Shown here in pieces: positions 15,856-23,780 of a stretch of 64,000 bases of DNA (position 1 is its first letter; each line of letters opens with the position of its first letter). The stretch covers positions 1 through 64,000 of the forward strand of contig CALLDI010000001.1 of NCBI GenBank assembly GCA_937998355.1, in the 5' to 3' direction. The position numbers and the translations under genes are program-made. The notes beneath the pieces were generated by a model. The model was not told the DNA's origin. It saw only the letters and a list, made by a program, of their open reading frames with translations, and did no database searches. The stretch is from an uncultured Eggerthella sp. Lineage in GTDB: Bacteria > Actinomycetota > Coriobacteriia > Coriobacteriales > Eggerthellaceae.

Positions 15856-16883
15856 GCATGCTCAATACGGTCTATCAATTGACTTCGCCGCGTCGTATCG
15901 AAGTGGCGATCGTCGACGAACAGGTCACGCCCGAAACGGTCATCGTTCGCCCCCGACTCCTTTCTATCTGTCACGCGGACGAGCGTTATTATCAGGGCAC
16001 GCGTCCTCCCGAGGTCCTTGCGCAGAAACTGCCCATGGCGCTCATCCACGAGGGGTACGGCGAGATCGTGGTGGACAACACGGGCACGTATGCTCCAGGA
16101 GATGCGGTGGTCATGATCCCGAATATCCCGTGCGAGCATGATGAGCACATCGCGGAGAACTATCTTCGTTCGAGCAAGTTCCGAGGAAGTTCGACCGATG
16201 GATTCATGCAAGAACTCATCTTCACCACGCCCGATCGGGTCGTTCGCGTTCCCGAAGGTGTCGATCCCTACGTCGCTGCTTTCACCGAACTCGTTTCGGT
16301 CTCCATGCATGCGATACATCGTTTCGCGCGATTCAGCCATGGCAAACGTGAGACCATCGGTATTTGGGGAGACGGGAATCTAGGCTACATCACCGCATTG
16401 CTCCTCAAGAAGAAGATACCCGATGCTCGTTTGCTCATCTTCGGGTTGAACGAGAATAAGCTCGCCGATTTCACGTTCGCCGATGCGGTCTACATCACGT
16501 CGCAGATCCCTGATGATCTGAAGATCGACCATGCGTTCGAGTGTGTTGGCGGCATGGGCTGCACACCAGCGATAGAGCAGGTCATCGATCATATTCGCCC
16601 TGAAGGCACGCTTTCGCTCATGGGTGTTTCTGAAAATCCCGTTCCCATCAATACGCGCATGGTGCTCGAGAAGGGCCTTCGCTTGTTCGGCAGCAGTCGT
16701 AGCGGCCGCGAAGATTTCGAGGCCACCATCGATCTGTACGAATCCGATCCTTCTGTCGTCGCGTATCTACGGCAGTTGATCGGTCAGGTCGTGACCGTGT
16801 CGGACATCGCAGATATCAGCGAGGCGTTCGAACTCGACCAGAAGAAAGCCGCTGGTAAGACGATCATGGAATGGCAGGTCTAG
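15852..16883 (+). CDS. tarJ: Ribulose-5-phosphate reductase (TarJ)
   Basis: 343 residues of the zinc alcohol dehydrogenase superfamily. It begins MSMLNTVYQL, starts in the four-base overlap ATGA with tarI, and has GGGATGG just before. LLSICHADERYYQG is the catalytic zinc region, HEGYGEIV follows, and GIWGDGNLGYITALL is the dinucleotide-binding loop. TarJ reduces ribulose-5-phosphate to ribitol-5-phosphate with NADPH, giving the substrate for TarI. Together the pair supplies CDP-ribitol. Its stop codon overlaps the next licD gene by 13 bases. Confidence 0.88.
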   Translation: MSMLNTVYQLTSPRRIEVAIVDEQVTPETVIVRPRLLSICHADERYYQGTRPPEVLAQKLPMALIHEGYGEIVVDNTGTYAPGDAVVMIPNIPCEHDEHIAENYLRSSKFRGSSTDGFMQELIFTTPDRVVRVPEGVDPYVAAFTELVSVSMHAIHRFARFSHGKRETIGIWGDGNLGYITALLLKKKIPDARLLIFGLNENKLADFTFADAVYITSQIPDDLKIDHAFECVGGMGCTPAIEQVIDHIRPEGTLSLMGVSENPVPINTRMVLEKGLRLFGSSRSGREDFEATIDLYESDPSVVAYLRQLIGQVVTVSDIADISEAFELDQKKAAGKTIMEWQV

Positions 16884-17707
16884 CAGAGATGGAAAAGAAC
16901 CTCCTCACGCTCGAAGAGATACAGCAAGGCGCGTTCAGGATCATGTCGGCTTTCGCAGATTTCTGTGATCGACATGGGCTCTATTATTCGCTCGCGGGAG
17001 GGACCTTGCTTGGCGCTATCAGGCATGAAGGATTCATTCCGTGGGATGACGATGTCGACATGAACATGCCGCGTCCTGATTTCGAGCGTTTCTTGACGAT
17101 GGCGGATATCTTCGAGGAAGAGACGGGCTTTCGTTTCAAGCGTTATGGCAAGGATGATAAATGCGTCACCTTGTTGAAGCTGGTCGACCCGAAGATCCAG
17201 GTCATGCATGGAAACGGTGCGAAGTCGCAAACGTACCATCTCTGGGTCGACGTGATCCCGATCGATGGCATCTCGGGAAGCGATGAGGAGATCGCCAAGA
17301 TCTATTCCGATATCGCATCATTGAGAAAGTTCATGTGCATCCCGGAGACACGTTGGTTCTTGGGAGAAACGCCCTTCCGTAAGTGCGTACGCCTGATCAT
17401 CTCCCCGATCGTATTGCTCTTCGGGATCAACAAAGCATGCAATCGAAAGATGGAAGCTATAGCTAAGCGCGTCGATTTCGACAGCGCGACCGAGGTCGCA
17501 TGCATCACGTGGGGACTGTATGGACCCCGAGAGGTGATGGACAAGCAGGGTTATCTCGAGCCGGTCGAAGTGTCGTTCTGCGGGCGTAGCTTCAAATCCA
17601 TGTCGTGCTGGGATAGTTATCTTTCGTCCCTTTATGGCGATTACATGCAACTGCCTCCTGAAGACCAGCGAGGCACACACGCGATGCAGGCATGGCGAGT
17701 CGACTAG
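16871..17707 (+). CDS. licD: LicD family phosphocholine transferase (copy 2)
   Basis: 278 residues. YSLAGGTLLGAIRHEGFIPWDDDVDMNMPRPDFERF is the LicD core, with the WDDD metal cluster, and LWVDVIPIDGISG follows. The end, LYGDYMQLPPEDQRGTHAMQAW, closely matches that of the first LicD. The two probably decorate different sugar positions, as LicD1 and LicD2 do in pneumococcus. The start at 16871 overlaps tarJ by 13 bases; an in-frame ATG at 16889 is equally possible. It is in the tarI-tarJ-licD-glycosyltransferase operon. Confidence 0.88.
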   Translation: MAGLAEMEKNLLTLEEIQQGAFRIMSAFADFCDRHGLYYSLAGGTLLGAIRHEGFIPWDDDVDMNMPRPDFERFLTMADIFEEETGFRFKRYGKDDKCVTLLKLVDPKIQVMHGNGAKSQTYHLWVDVIPIDGISGSDEEIAKIYSDIASLRKFMCIPETRWFLGETPFRKCVRLIISPIVLLFGINKACNRKMEAIAKRVDFDSATEVACITWGLYGPREVMDKQGYLEPVEVSFCGRSFKSMSCWDSYLSSLYGDYMQLPPEDQRGTHAMQAWRVD

Positions 17708-17734
17708 ATCGGTGGCGAAGAGGAGGGGCGCTAG

Positions 17735-18796
17735 ATGAAGAAGGTCCTGGTATGGGGATTGACCAATAATCGCGCGGGCACTGAGGCGGTCATCGTCAAC
17801 TATGCGAGTCGTGCGCAAGATACCTCATTCGATTTTCTCTGTTACGAAGCGCCGCTGAACCATTGGGAGAAGCTCGATCGAAACGGGAATCGGTATTTCG
17901 TCATCCCGTCGAAGATCAAGAATCCGATAGCTTACCGCGCGGCTTTCTCGCAGTTCATGAACGAGCATGATGGCGAATATGATGCGTTGTGGTTCAACGT
18001 CAACGATGCAGCGAACATCGATCCGCTCAAATATGCATTGAAGCATGGGATCGGCCGTAGGATCGTTCACATGCATAATTCCCAGGTCGCGAATTCGCTC
18101 CTCACCCGTTCGTTCCATGCCCTGAACAAGCGCAAGTTGGTCGGTCTCTCTACGGAGTGTTGGGCGTGCTCCGATGCAGCCGCTTCGTTTCTCGGTTCGA
18201 CGGGGAACGTGCGCATCGTCGCCAATGCGATCGATGTCGATACGGTCTCCTTCTCTCCGGAGAAGCGTTCGATCGTGCGAGCGAAATTGGGGCTCGATGA
18301 CGCCTTCGTAGTAGGGTCCGTGGGGCGCTTGACCCCTCAAAAGGATCCGGGTTTCTTGGTCGAGATATTACCTGCTCTGGTGGAGGAGCGTGAAAACGCT
18401 CACTTGCTCTTCGTGGGGACGGGCGAGCTCGAAGGAATGCTTCGGGAGAAGAGCGAGATGTTGGGGGTCGCTGAAAGAGTGCACCTCGTGGGGTCTCAGG
18501 AAGACATGCAGGCTTACCTTTCGGCGTGCGATGCCTATGCGCAACCTTCGCGTTACGAGGGGTTCGGCATCTCTGTCCTCGAAGCCCAGTTCAACGGTCT
18601 TCCGTGCACCGTTTCAGATGCCGTTCCTCATGAGGTCGATATCACCAACGCGATCGAGCATATTCCTACTGCAGAAGTGGATGCGTGGGTTAAGGCTCTC
18701 TGTTCGCGAGATCGAACCGGAGTGTCGCTCCTTGATCGAGCTCGCCGCTATGACGCTCATGTGCTCGGCGATTCGATCGACGAGCTGTTCTCCTGA
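17735..18796 (+). CDS. GT4-type glycosyltransferase
   Basis: 353 residues, ATG after GAGGAGGGG. The C-terminal half holds the GT-B signature GSVGRLTPQKDPGFLVE and the E-x7-E motif EGFGISVLE near residue 280, typical of retaining family 4 enzymes. The N-terminal VWGLTNNRAGTEAVIVNY is a variant acceptor-side glycine-rich loop. Cytoplasmic or membrane-peripheral; it adds a sugar to a lipid-linked intermediate of the envelope polymer. It ends the tarI-tarJ-licD operon and converges on the next gene with only 19 bases between. Confidence 0.85.
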   Translation: MKKVLVWGLTNNRAGTEAVIVNYASRAQDTSFDFLCYEAPLNHWEKLDRNGNRYFVIPSKIKNPIAYRAAFSQFMNEHDGEYDALWFNVNDAANIDPLKYALKHGIGRRIVHMHNSQVANSLLTRSFHALNKRKLVGLSTECWACSDAAASFLGSTGNVRIVANAIDVDTVSFSPEKRSIVRAKLGLDDAFVVGSVGRLTPQKDPGFLVEILPALVEERENAHLLFVGTGELEGMLREKSEMLGVAERVHLVGSQEDMQAYLSACDAYAQPSRYEGFGISVLEAQFNGLPCTVSDAVPHEVDITNAIEHIPTAEVDAWVKALCSRDRTGVSLLDRARRYDAHVLGDSIDELFS

Positions 18797-18815
18797 GCAT
18801 CGTTCGAGCGCTCGC

Positions 18816-19970
18816 TCAGCACCAAAGATCGGGATAGACTTCAGCGAAGATGCGCCTCCATGATCGTTCGTTCTGCTGGACCGAGAAGCGCGTCATGAAA
18901 TCGCGATGAGCGGCTTCGGCGAGTCGCTCGCTCAGCTCGCTGTCTTCGAACAGTTCGATGGATCGTGCGCAGAATTCTGCTTCGTCATTCACGACGAAGC
19001 CCGTGACCCCATCGTTGACGATCTCGTAAACCGCATCGCCCCAGTTCGTTGTGATGACGGGCGTTCGGTTCGCCATGGCTTCGACCAGAACGAGTCCGAA
19101 GCCTTCTAGTTTCGAACTGAACCAAAATTGCTCGTAGCGTGCATAGACGCTCTTATCGTCGATGAAGCCCTTCAAGGTCACGACGTCGTGCAAGCCTCGA
19201 TCGTCGATCTCTGCTCGTAGCGTCTCTGTCAGGTCGCCCACTCCGTATATATCGAGCGTGAACGAGGGAAAGACCCGATGGAGCTCATCGGCGCACCGAA
19301 CGAGCATGAGCGGATCCTTATGCTCGACCAAACCTCCCACGTAAAGAGCGCTATACGGTTTGCGCGCTGGCATATCGGAGTCTTCGAGAGCAGGGACCTC
19401 GACACCGTTATAGAGATAGTTCGAGGGAAACAGCGCCCGTGCTTTCTCTGCGTCGGTCTTGTTCCTGAAGAGCGTCAAGACGGGCTTCGCAGCGAGCGAG
19501 GATTGAAGCTTGCCGATGAGATTGTCTCCCCAGAAGTACTCGAACTTCGTATGGATCTCGAGGATGAATCGAGTCTTATTGCTCACGAAGAGCGCGGCCG
19601 CTGGCGATACTGCGATGACCATGCTCTTATCGAAGAGCTTGCGGGTCTTACGACGCGCAAAAGGAATGAACGTGAAGAAACGCACCGCGCTCGCAAGCGC
19701 GTGAAAGAATCTACTGAACTGCTTGTTCTTGAGATAGGAAAAACATCTGAAGAAACGATTATCAAGAACATACGATGAAAGATCAACGATCTTGACCTGG
19801 TCGAATGCTTCGATATCGTTTCCTCCGTTACTGAATGCGCTCACGAGTTCGATATCGATCGTATCTTTGAACTGATTCACGAAATTGATGTACGTCGCAA
19901 CCAATCCACCATCTTTCTTCTTGGGCAATTGGTCGAAGACGATGAAGAGCTTTGGCTTGCGGTCTACCAC
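18816..19970 (-). CDS. GT4-type glycosyltransferase
   Basis: 384 residues, GTG start at 19970 with AAGGA six bases upstream. The N-terminus KLFIVFDQLPKKKDGGLVATYINFV is a GT-B opening loop. YVGGLVEHKDPLMLVR and EGFGLVLVE mark the donor-binding domain of family 4. It overlaps the stop of the upstream GT2 gene by seven bases, so the two are coupled. The donor sugar cannot be read from sequence. Confidence 0.85.
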   Translation of the reverse strand: MVDRKPKLFIVFDQLPKKKDGGLVATYINFVNQFKDTIDIELVSAFSNGGNDIEAFDQVKIVDLSSYVLDNRFFRCFSYLKNKQFSRFFHALASAVRFFTFIPFARRKTRKLFDKSMVIAVSPAAALFVSNKTRFILEIHTKFEYFWGDNLIGKLQSSLAAKPVLTLFRNKTDAEKARALFPSNYLYNGVEVPALEDSDMPARKPYSALYVGGLVEHKDPLMLVRCADELHRVFPSFTLDIYGVGDLTETLRAEIDDRGLHDVVTLKGFIDDKSVYARYEQFWFSSKLEGFGLVLVEAMANRTPVITTNWGDAVYEIVNDGVTGFVVNDEAEFCARSIELFEDSELSERLAEAAHRDFMTRFSVQQNERSWRRIFAEVYPDLWC

Positions 19971-21001
19971 TTGATGTCCTTGTTCAGGCGCGCGATCATG
20001 AAGCGATATGCGCGCAAGGCGGGCTTCATAAGGCCGGCGCAGTAGACGATCCGGGCTAAATAGGCTTTCTCGAGAACGCCCCGATAGCGCAGCGCGTTGC
20101 TTCGCGAGATGATATTATCGCTTCTCCAGGTCGGAAAGTAGGCGCAGAGATAGTCGTGGTTCTCCTTGAGGGTCCGCGCAAGATCTGCGGTCTTGTCATA
20201 GGAAACGCGGAACATGAGCGAGATCCCAAGATGCAAGAAAGCTGCTGCATCGAGGAAGTATCTGAGCGAGGTGCTCGCGGTTCGTGCATACACTTCGCGT
20301 ACCTCGAGCATCGCATCGTAGGCGGAGTCGATCTTGGTCTTATCGATGGTGGTCATGATCGAGTCGTCGCGAATGATGTAGTTCACCAATGCGTAAGGCG
20401 TGAAGGCCACCTTCTTCACTTGGGGAAAGGTGAGCAGGTGCATGATCATATCGTCGAAGATGCGAGGAGGCACTTCGAAATCGTGCAGTTCTTTCAAGAG
20501 ATGCGCTTTGAAGATCTTGTTCCAAGGGGCGCCATTGAGTTCGAGCAGGCGTTGAGGTTCGGCATCGACATCGATAGGAGGGCGCTTCGCGATCATCTCG
20601 GTGTTGAGGATCTTGTCCGCCTCCGCATCAACGCGTTTGAAGCCGCATACCGCGATATCCGCATCATGTTCGATGGCGCATTCGTAGAGCTTTTGGCAGA
20701 AATCGGGCTCAACATGGTCGTCGCTGTCGACGAAACCGATATATTCACCTTGAGCGAGCGCGATGGCATCGAAGCGACCACGCCAGACGCCTTCGTTCTG
20801 CTTGTCGATCACGACGATCTTTCCAGGGAATGCTTTCTCGTATTCGCGTAGAATGTCGATGCACCGGTCGGGCGATCCGTCATTGATGCAGATGATCTCG
20901 ATGTCTTCGAGCGTCTGCCCGACAAGAGAATCGAGACAACGAGGAAGGTACCTTTCAACGTTGTAGCAAGGAACAACGATACTGATCTTTTTCTGTGTCA
21001 T
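19964..21001 (-). CDS. GT2-family glycosyltransferase
   Basis: About 345 residues from the ATG at 21001; an in-frame TTG at 21052 would add 17 residues but lies in non-conserved sequence. KKISIVVPCYNVERYLPRCLDSL, INDGSPD and FVDSDDHV (the DxD metal site) define an inverting GT-A glycosyltransferase of family 2. The C-terminal half lacks clear membrane spans. First gene of a two-gene minus-strand operon diverging from the GT2 gene at 21181. Confidence 0.87.
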   Translation of the reverse strand: MTQKKISIVVPCYNVERYLPRCLDSLVGQTLEDIEIICINDGSPDRCIDILREYEKAFPGKIVVIDKQNEGVWRGRFDAIALAQGEYIGFVDSDDHVEPDFCQKLYECAIEHDADIAVCGFKRVDAEADKILNTEMIAKRPPIDVDAEPQRLLELNGAPWNKIFKAHLLKELHDFEVPPRIFDDMIMHLLTFPQVKKVAFTPYALVNYIIRDDSIMTTIDKTKIDSAYDAMLEVREVYARTASTSLRYFLDAAAFLHLGISLMFRVSYDKTADLARTLKENHDYLCAYFPTWRSDNIISRSNALRYRGVLEKAYLARIVYCAGLMKPALRAYRFMIARLNKDIKW

Positions 21002-21121
21002 CGTCAGAACTTTCGGATGGTCGTGAGCTTCGCTCTTAAGTGTAATGGACAACGAGGCATTTTGTTGTGCGTTTTATAAGCCTCGTGCCATGTTGTTCAT
21101 GTTACTGGTTTGCGGTTACCG

Positions 21122-21127
21122 TATAAT
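21122..21127 (+). promoter_or_regulatory. Candidate -10 box for the 21181 operon
   Basis: Perfect TATAAT in the 179-bp divergent intergenic region, 54 bases before the GTG start at 21181. No convincing -35 sits at the usual distance. Confidence 0.4.
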
Positions 21128-21180
21128 GTGAGGTTAGTTATTCGAGACTCGATATCGCATGCGTCACAAAAAGGAATCGC

Positions 21181-21882
21181 GTGAAAACACTTTTGATCAT
21201 ACCCGCGTATAACGAGGAAGAATCGCTCAAAACAACCATCGATGCGGTGCTCGAAAAAGCGCCGGGGGTCGATTTTCTCATCGTGAACGATGGCTCACGT
21301 GATGGCACGGAGCGCGTATGCCGCGAAAATCACTATCCCTTTCTCGACCTTGCTACCAATCTTGGGCTGGCAGGAGCGTTCCAGGCTGGTCTGAAATACG
21401 CGCATCGCCACGATTACGATTGCGCGATCCAGTTCGATGCGGACGGACAACATCTCCCTGAATACATCGAAGCTTTGGAGCGAGCGATCGAGACCTACGA
21501 TATCGCTATCGGATCGCGATTTCTCGATCGAAAGAAACCCCATTCGATGCGCATGTTCGGAAGCGACCTGATCCAGTGGTCCATCAAGATCACTACGGGC
21601 AAGACCATCACCGATCCAACATCGGGGATGCGTGCGTTCAACAAACGTATGATCGCCTACATGGCCAATGGGCTCAATTATGGCCCAGAGCCCGATACGG
21701 TCTCCTATTTGATCAAGCGAGCTGGTGCGAAGGTCACGGAAGTGCCCGTTGAAATGCAGGAACGCCAGGCGGGGGAGAGCTACTTGCGCCCATGGAGCTC
21801 GGTCACGTACATGATGCGCATGGCCATCTCGATCTTGTTCCTGCAATTCTTCCGCAAGAAGATCGGCGGTGATGATCGATGA
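21181..21882 (+). CDS. GT2-family glycosyltransferase, dolichol-phosphate-mannose-synthase-like
   Basis: 233 residues, GTG start with AAGGA six bases upstream. LLIIPAYNEEESLKTTI, IVNDGSRDGT and IQFDADGQH (DxD-type site) are hallmarks of polyprenyl-phosphate glycosyltransferases. It lacks C-terminal membrane spans. The next gene, a DUF2304 membrane protein, overlaps by four bases (ATGA). That pairing is common and the small protein probably acts as the membrane partner. The product would be a polyprenyl-phosphate sugar used as an extracytoplasmic donor. Confidence 0.86.
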   Translation: MKTLLIIPAYNEEESLKTTIDAVLEKAPGVDFLIVNDGSRDGTERVCRENHYPFLDLATNLGLAGAFQAGLKYAHRHDYDCAIQFDADGQHLPEYIEALERAIETYDIAIGSRFLDRKKPHSMRMFGSDLIQWSIKITTGKTITDPTSGMRAFNKRMIAYMANGLNYGPEPDTVSYLIKRAGAKVTEVPVEMQERQAGESYLRPWSSVTYMMRMAISILFLQFFRKKIGGDDR

Positions 21883-22277
21883 GTCTCGTATTGCGCATCG
21901 GTCTTATCGTCGTATCGCTCCTTACGCTCATCTTCATCACGCGCAAGGTAAGGAATGCTCAGGTCAGGCTCGAAGATTCGCTCTTCTGGTTTTGTGTCGC
22001 GGGCATCCTGCTCATCTTCAGCATCTTCCCTCAGATCTTCTTTGTCATCTCTGATTTCGCGGGCATCATGTCGCCTGCGAATCTCGTATTCTTGCTCTTC
22101 ATCTTCATCTTGCTCATTCTGGGGTTCAATCTGAGCGTTCACCTGTCGCAGACCGATACGAAGCTCAAAGAGCTCACGCAGCAGCTCGCCATCGAGAAAT
22201 TCGAGCGTTATTGCAATGATCGCGAGATCAAGAAAGAGGAAGACCTCGAGCAAATGGATATCTTCGACAAGAACTGA
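21879..22277 (+). CDS. DUF2304 small membrane protein
   Basis: 132 residues with three hydrophobic segments (about 4-20, 36-57 and 68-88) and a charged C-terminal tail predicted helical (LKELTQQLAIEKFERY). It matches the DUF2304 pattern, with LEDSLFWF before the second span. Function is unknown. The family is found next to polyprenyl-phosphate GT2 genes, as here, which suggests a membrane anchor or donor-handling role. Confidence 0.82.
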   Translation: MSLVLRIGLIVVSLLTLIFITRKVRNAQVRLEDSLFWFCVAGILLIFSIFPQIFFVISDFAGIMSPANLVFLLFIFILLILGFNLSVHLSQTDTKLKELTQQLAIEKFERYCNDREIKKEEDLEQMDIFDKN

Positions 22278-22286
22278 TCTGCGTCT

Positions 22287-23720
22287 ATGAGTGATCATCG
22301 AAAAGTAGGCATGCGCGGCGCAGCGGTCATTCAGTTCGCGTCGAAGTACACGAGCTTGTTCGTGCAGCTTTTCATCACCGCCATCCTCGCTCGTCTCTTG
22401 CCGCCTGAAGACTTCGGTACGCTCGCTATCATCTTGGTGTTCTTGAACCTCTTCATCCCTTTCGCGGACATGGGCATCGGTGCAGCCATCATCCAATATC
22501 AAGATCTCGATGATCGGGATTACGGGGCTCTCTTCTCGTTTTCTATCATCTTCGCTTTCGCGCTCGCAGCGCTGTTCTGCGCAGCATCCTTTCCTATCGC
22601 CTTCTTCTTCGGCAACGATCAGCTCATACCTTTGTGTTGCGTCGGATCGCTCTCGCTGCTCTTCGCAACATTGAACATGGTCCCCAATGGGCTCTTGTTG
22701 AAAGACCAACGCTTCTTGAGCATAGGCATCAGGCTGTTCGTGGTCACGGTCGTTGCAGGGATCATCGCCATCGTCATGGCATTCACTGGCTGGGGGGTTT
22801 ATGCGCTCATCTGGCATAACATCATCGCTGGCGCCATCACGTTCTTCTGGAATTACTTCGCACGCCCCATTCGGCACCTCACGGTGCATTTCATAGCTTC
22901 CTTGAAGAAGGTCTTCTCGTATTCGGTCTTTCAGTTCGGTTCGAGCATGGTCAATTACTTCTCGACCAACCTTCCGAACCTCGTCATCGGTAAAGCGTTC
23001 GGAGAAGCTCCGCTCGGGTTCTATGACAAGGCGTATAGACTGACCACCTATCCGCTCAACGGGATCTCGAACGTGATCATCTCGGTGATCCAGCCGTATA
23101 TGGCAAAACATCAAGACGACCCTCGAACGCTCTTCTCTTATTGGTTCAAGGTCGCCAAAGTGCTCTCTCTTGTAGGCGCTCCCATCGCTGTCATCTTCTT
23201 CTGCGCGCCAGAAGAGATCGTCGGTATCATGTATGGCGATCAGTGGGGAAGCGCGGTAGGCTTGCTGCAGGTACTCGCAGTGAGCATCTACTTCCAACTC
23301 GTGAATAGCGTTGCTGGAGCATTCTTCTTGAGCGCGGGGCGGGCGGATCTGCTCTTTCGCTCGGTCACAGCATCGACCCTCATCACGATCGTAGGACTAG
23401 GGATCGGCATCTACTGCGGTAGTCTCGAGGCGGTCGCGCTCTGTTTATCGGTTGCATTTTCGCTCCATATCGTGCCGACGGCGTATTATTTCCTCAAGAG
23501 AACCTTGCAACAAGGATATGGTTGCATCGTCCGCTTCTTGCCGGAAGTCTGCATCGGGCTTTTGGCAGGGGTGATATGCAGCTTGGTGAGCCCGTTCTTT
23601 CCTGAAGGGATCGTTTGGGGCTTCATCTGCAAGGCGCTCGTGATCTTGGTGATAGTGGCGCTCGGCTACCTGATCGCGCGCCAATACGGTTATATCAGGG
23701 AAGTGCTTCGTTCTCGCTAG
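22287..23720 (+). CDS. Polysaccharide flippase, WzxC-like (MOP superfamily)
   Basis: 477 residues with about 12 or more hydrophobic segments. The opening AAVIQFASKYTSLFVQLFITAILARLLPPEDFGTLAI and the motif YDKAYRLTTYPLNGISNVI fit the Polysacc_synt_3/WzxC group. It should flip a lipid-linked glycan. It is a different subgroup from the flippase at 13732, so the region may export two glycan units. Nine bases follow the DUF2304 stop. Confidence 0.86.
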   Translation: MSDHRKVGMRGAAVIQFASKYTSLFVQLFITAILARLLPPEDFGTLAIILVFLNLFIPFADMGIGAAIIQYQDLDDRDYGALFSFSIIFAFALAALFCAASFPIAFFFGNDQLIPLCCVGSLSLLFATLNMVPNGLLLKDQRFLSIGIRLFVVTVVAGIIAIVMAFTGWGVYALIWHNIIAGAITFFWNYFARPIRHLTVHFIASLKKVFSYSVFQFGSSMVNYFSTNLPNLVIGKAFGEAPLGFYDKAYRLTTYPLNGISNVIISVIQPYMAKHQDDPRTLFSYWFKVAKVLSLVGAPIAVIFFCAPEEIVGIMYGDQWGSAVGLLQVLAVSIYFQLVNSVAGAFFLSAGRADLLFRSVTASTLITIVGLGIGIYCGSLEAVALCLSVAFSLHIVPTAYYFLKRTLQQGYGCIVRFLPEVCIGLLAGVICSLVSPFFPEGIVWGFICKALVILVIVALGYLIARQYGYIREVLRSR

Positions 23721-23780
23721 GCTTCGAACATGCTAGCGATAAGAGCGAGCAGGATCGTATCGAAAGGATAGAGATTGACT

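Noticed and set aside
21780..23297. A 505-codon minus-strand frame opposite DUF2304 and the flippase
   Set aside because: Composed of Arg, Glu, Asp and His, the typical complement of hydrophobic codons; covers three real plus-strand genes.
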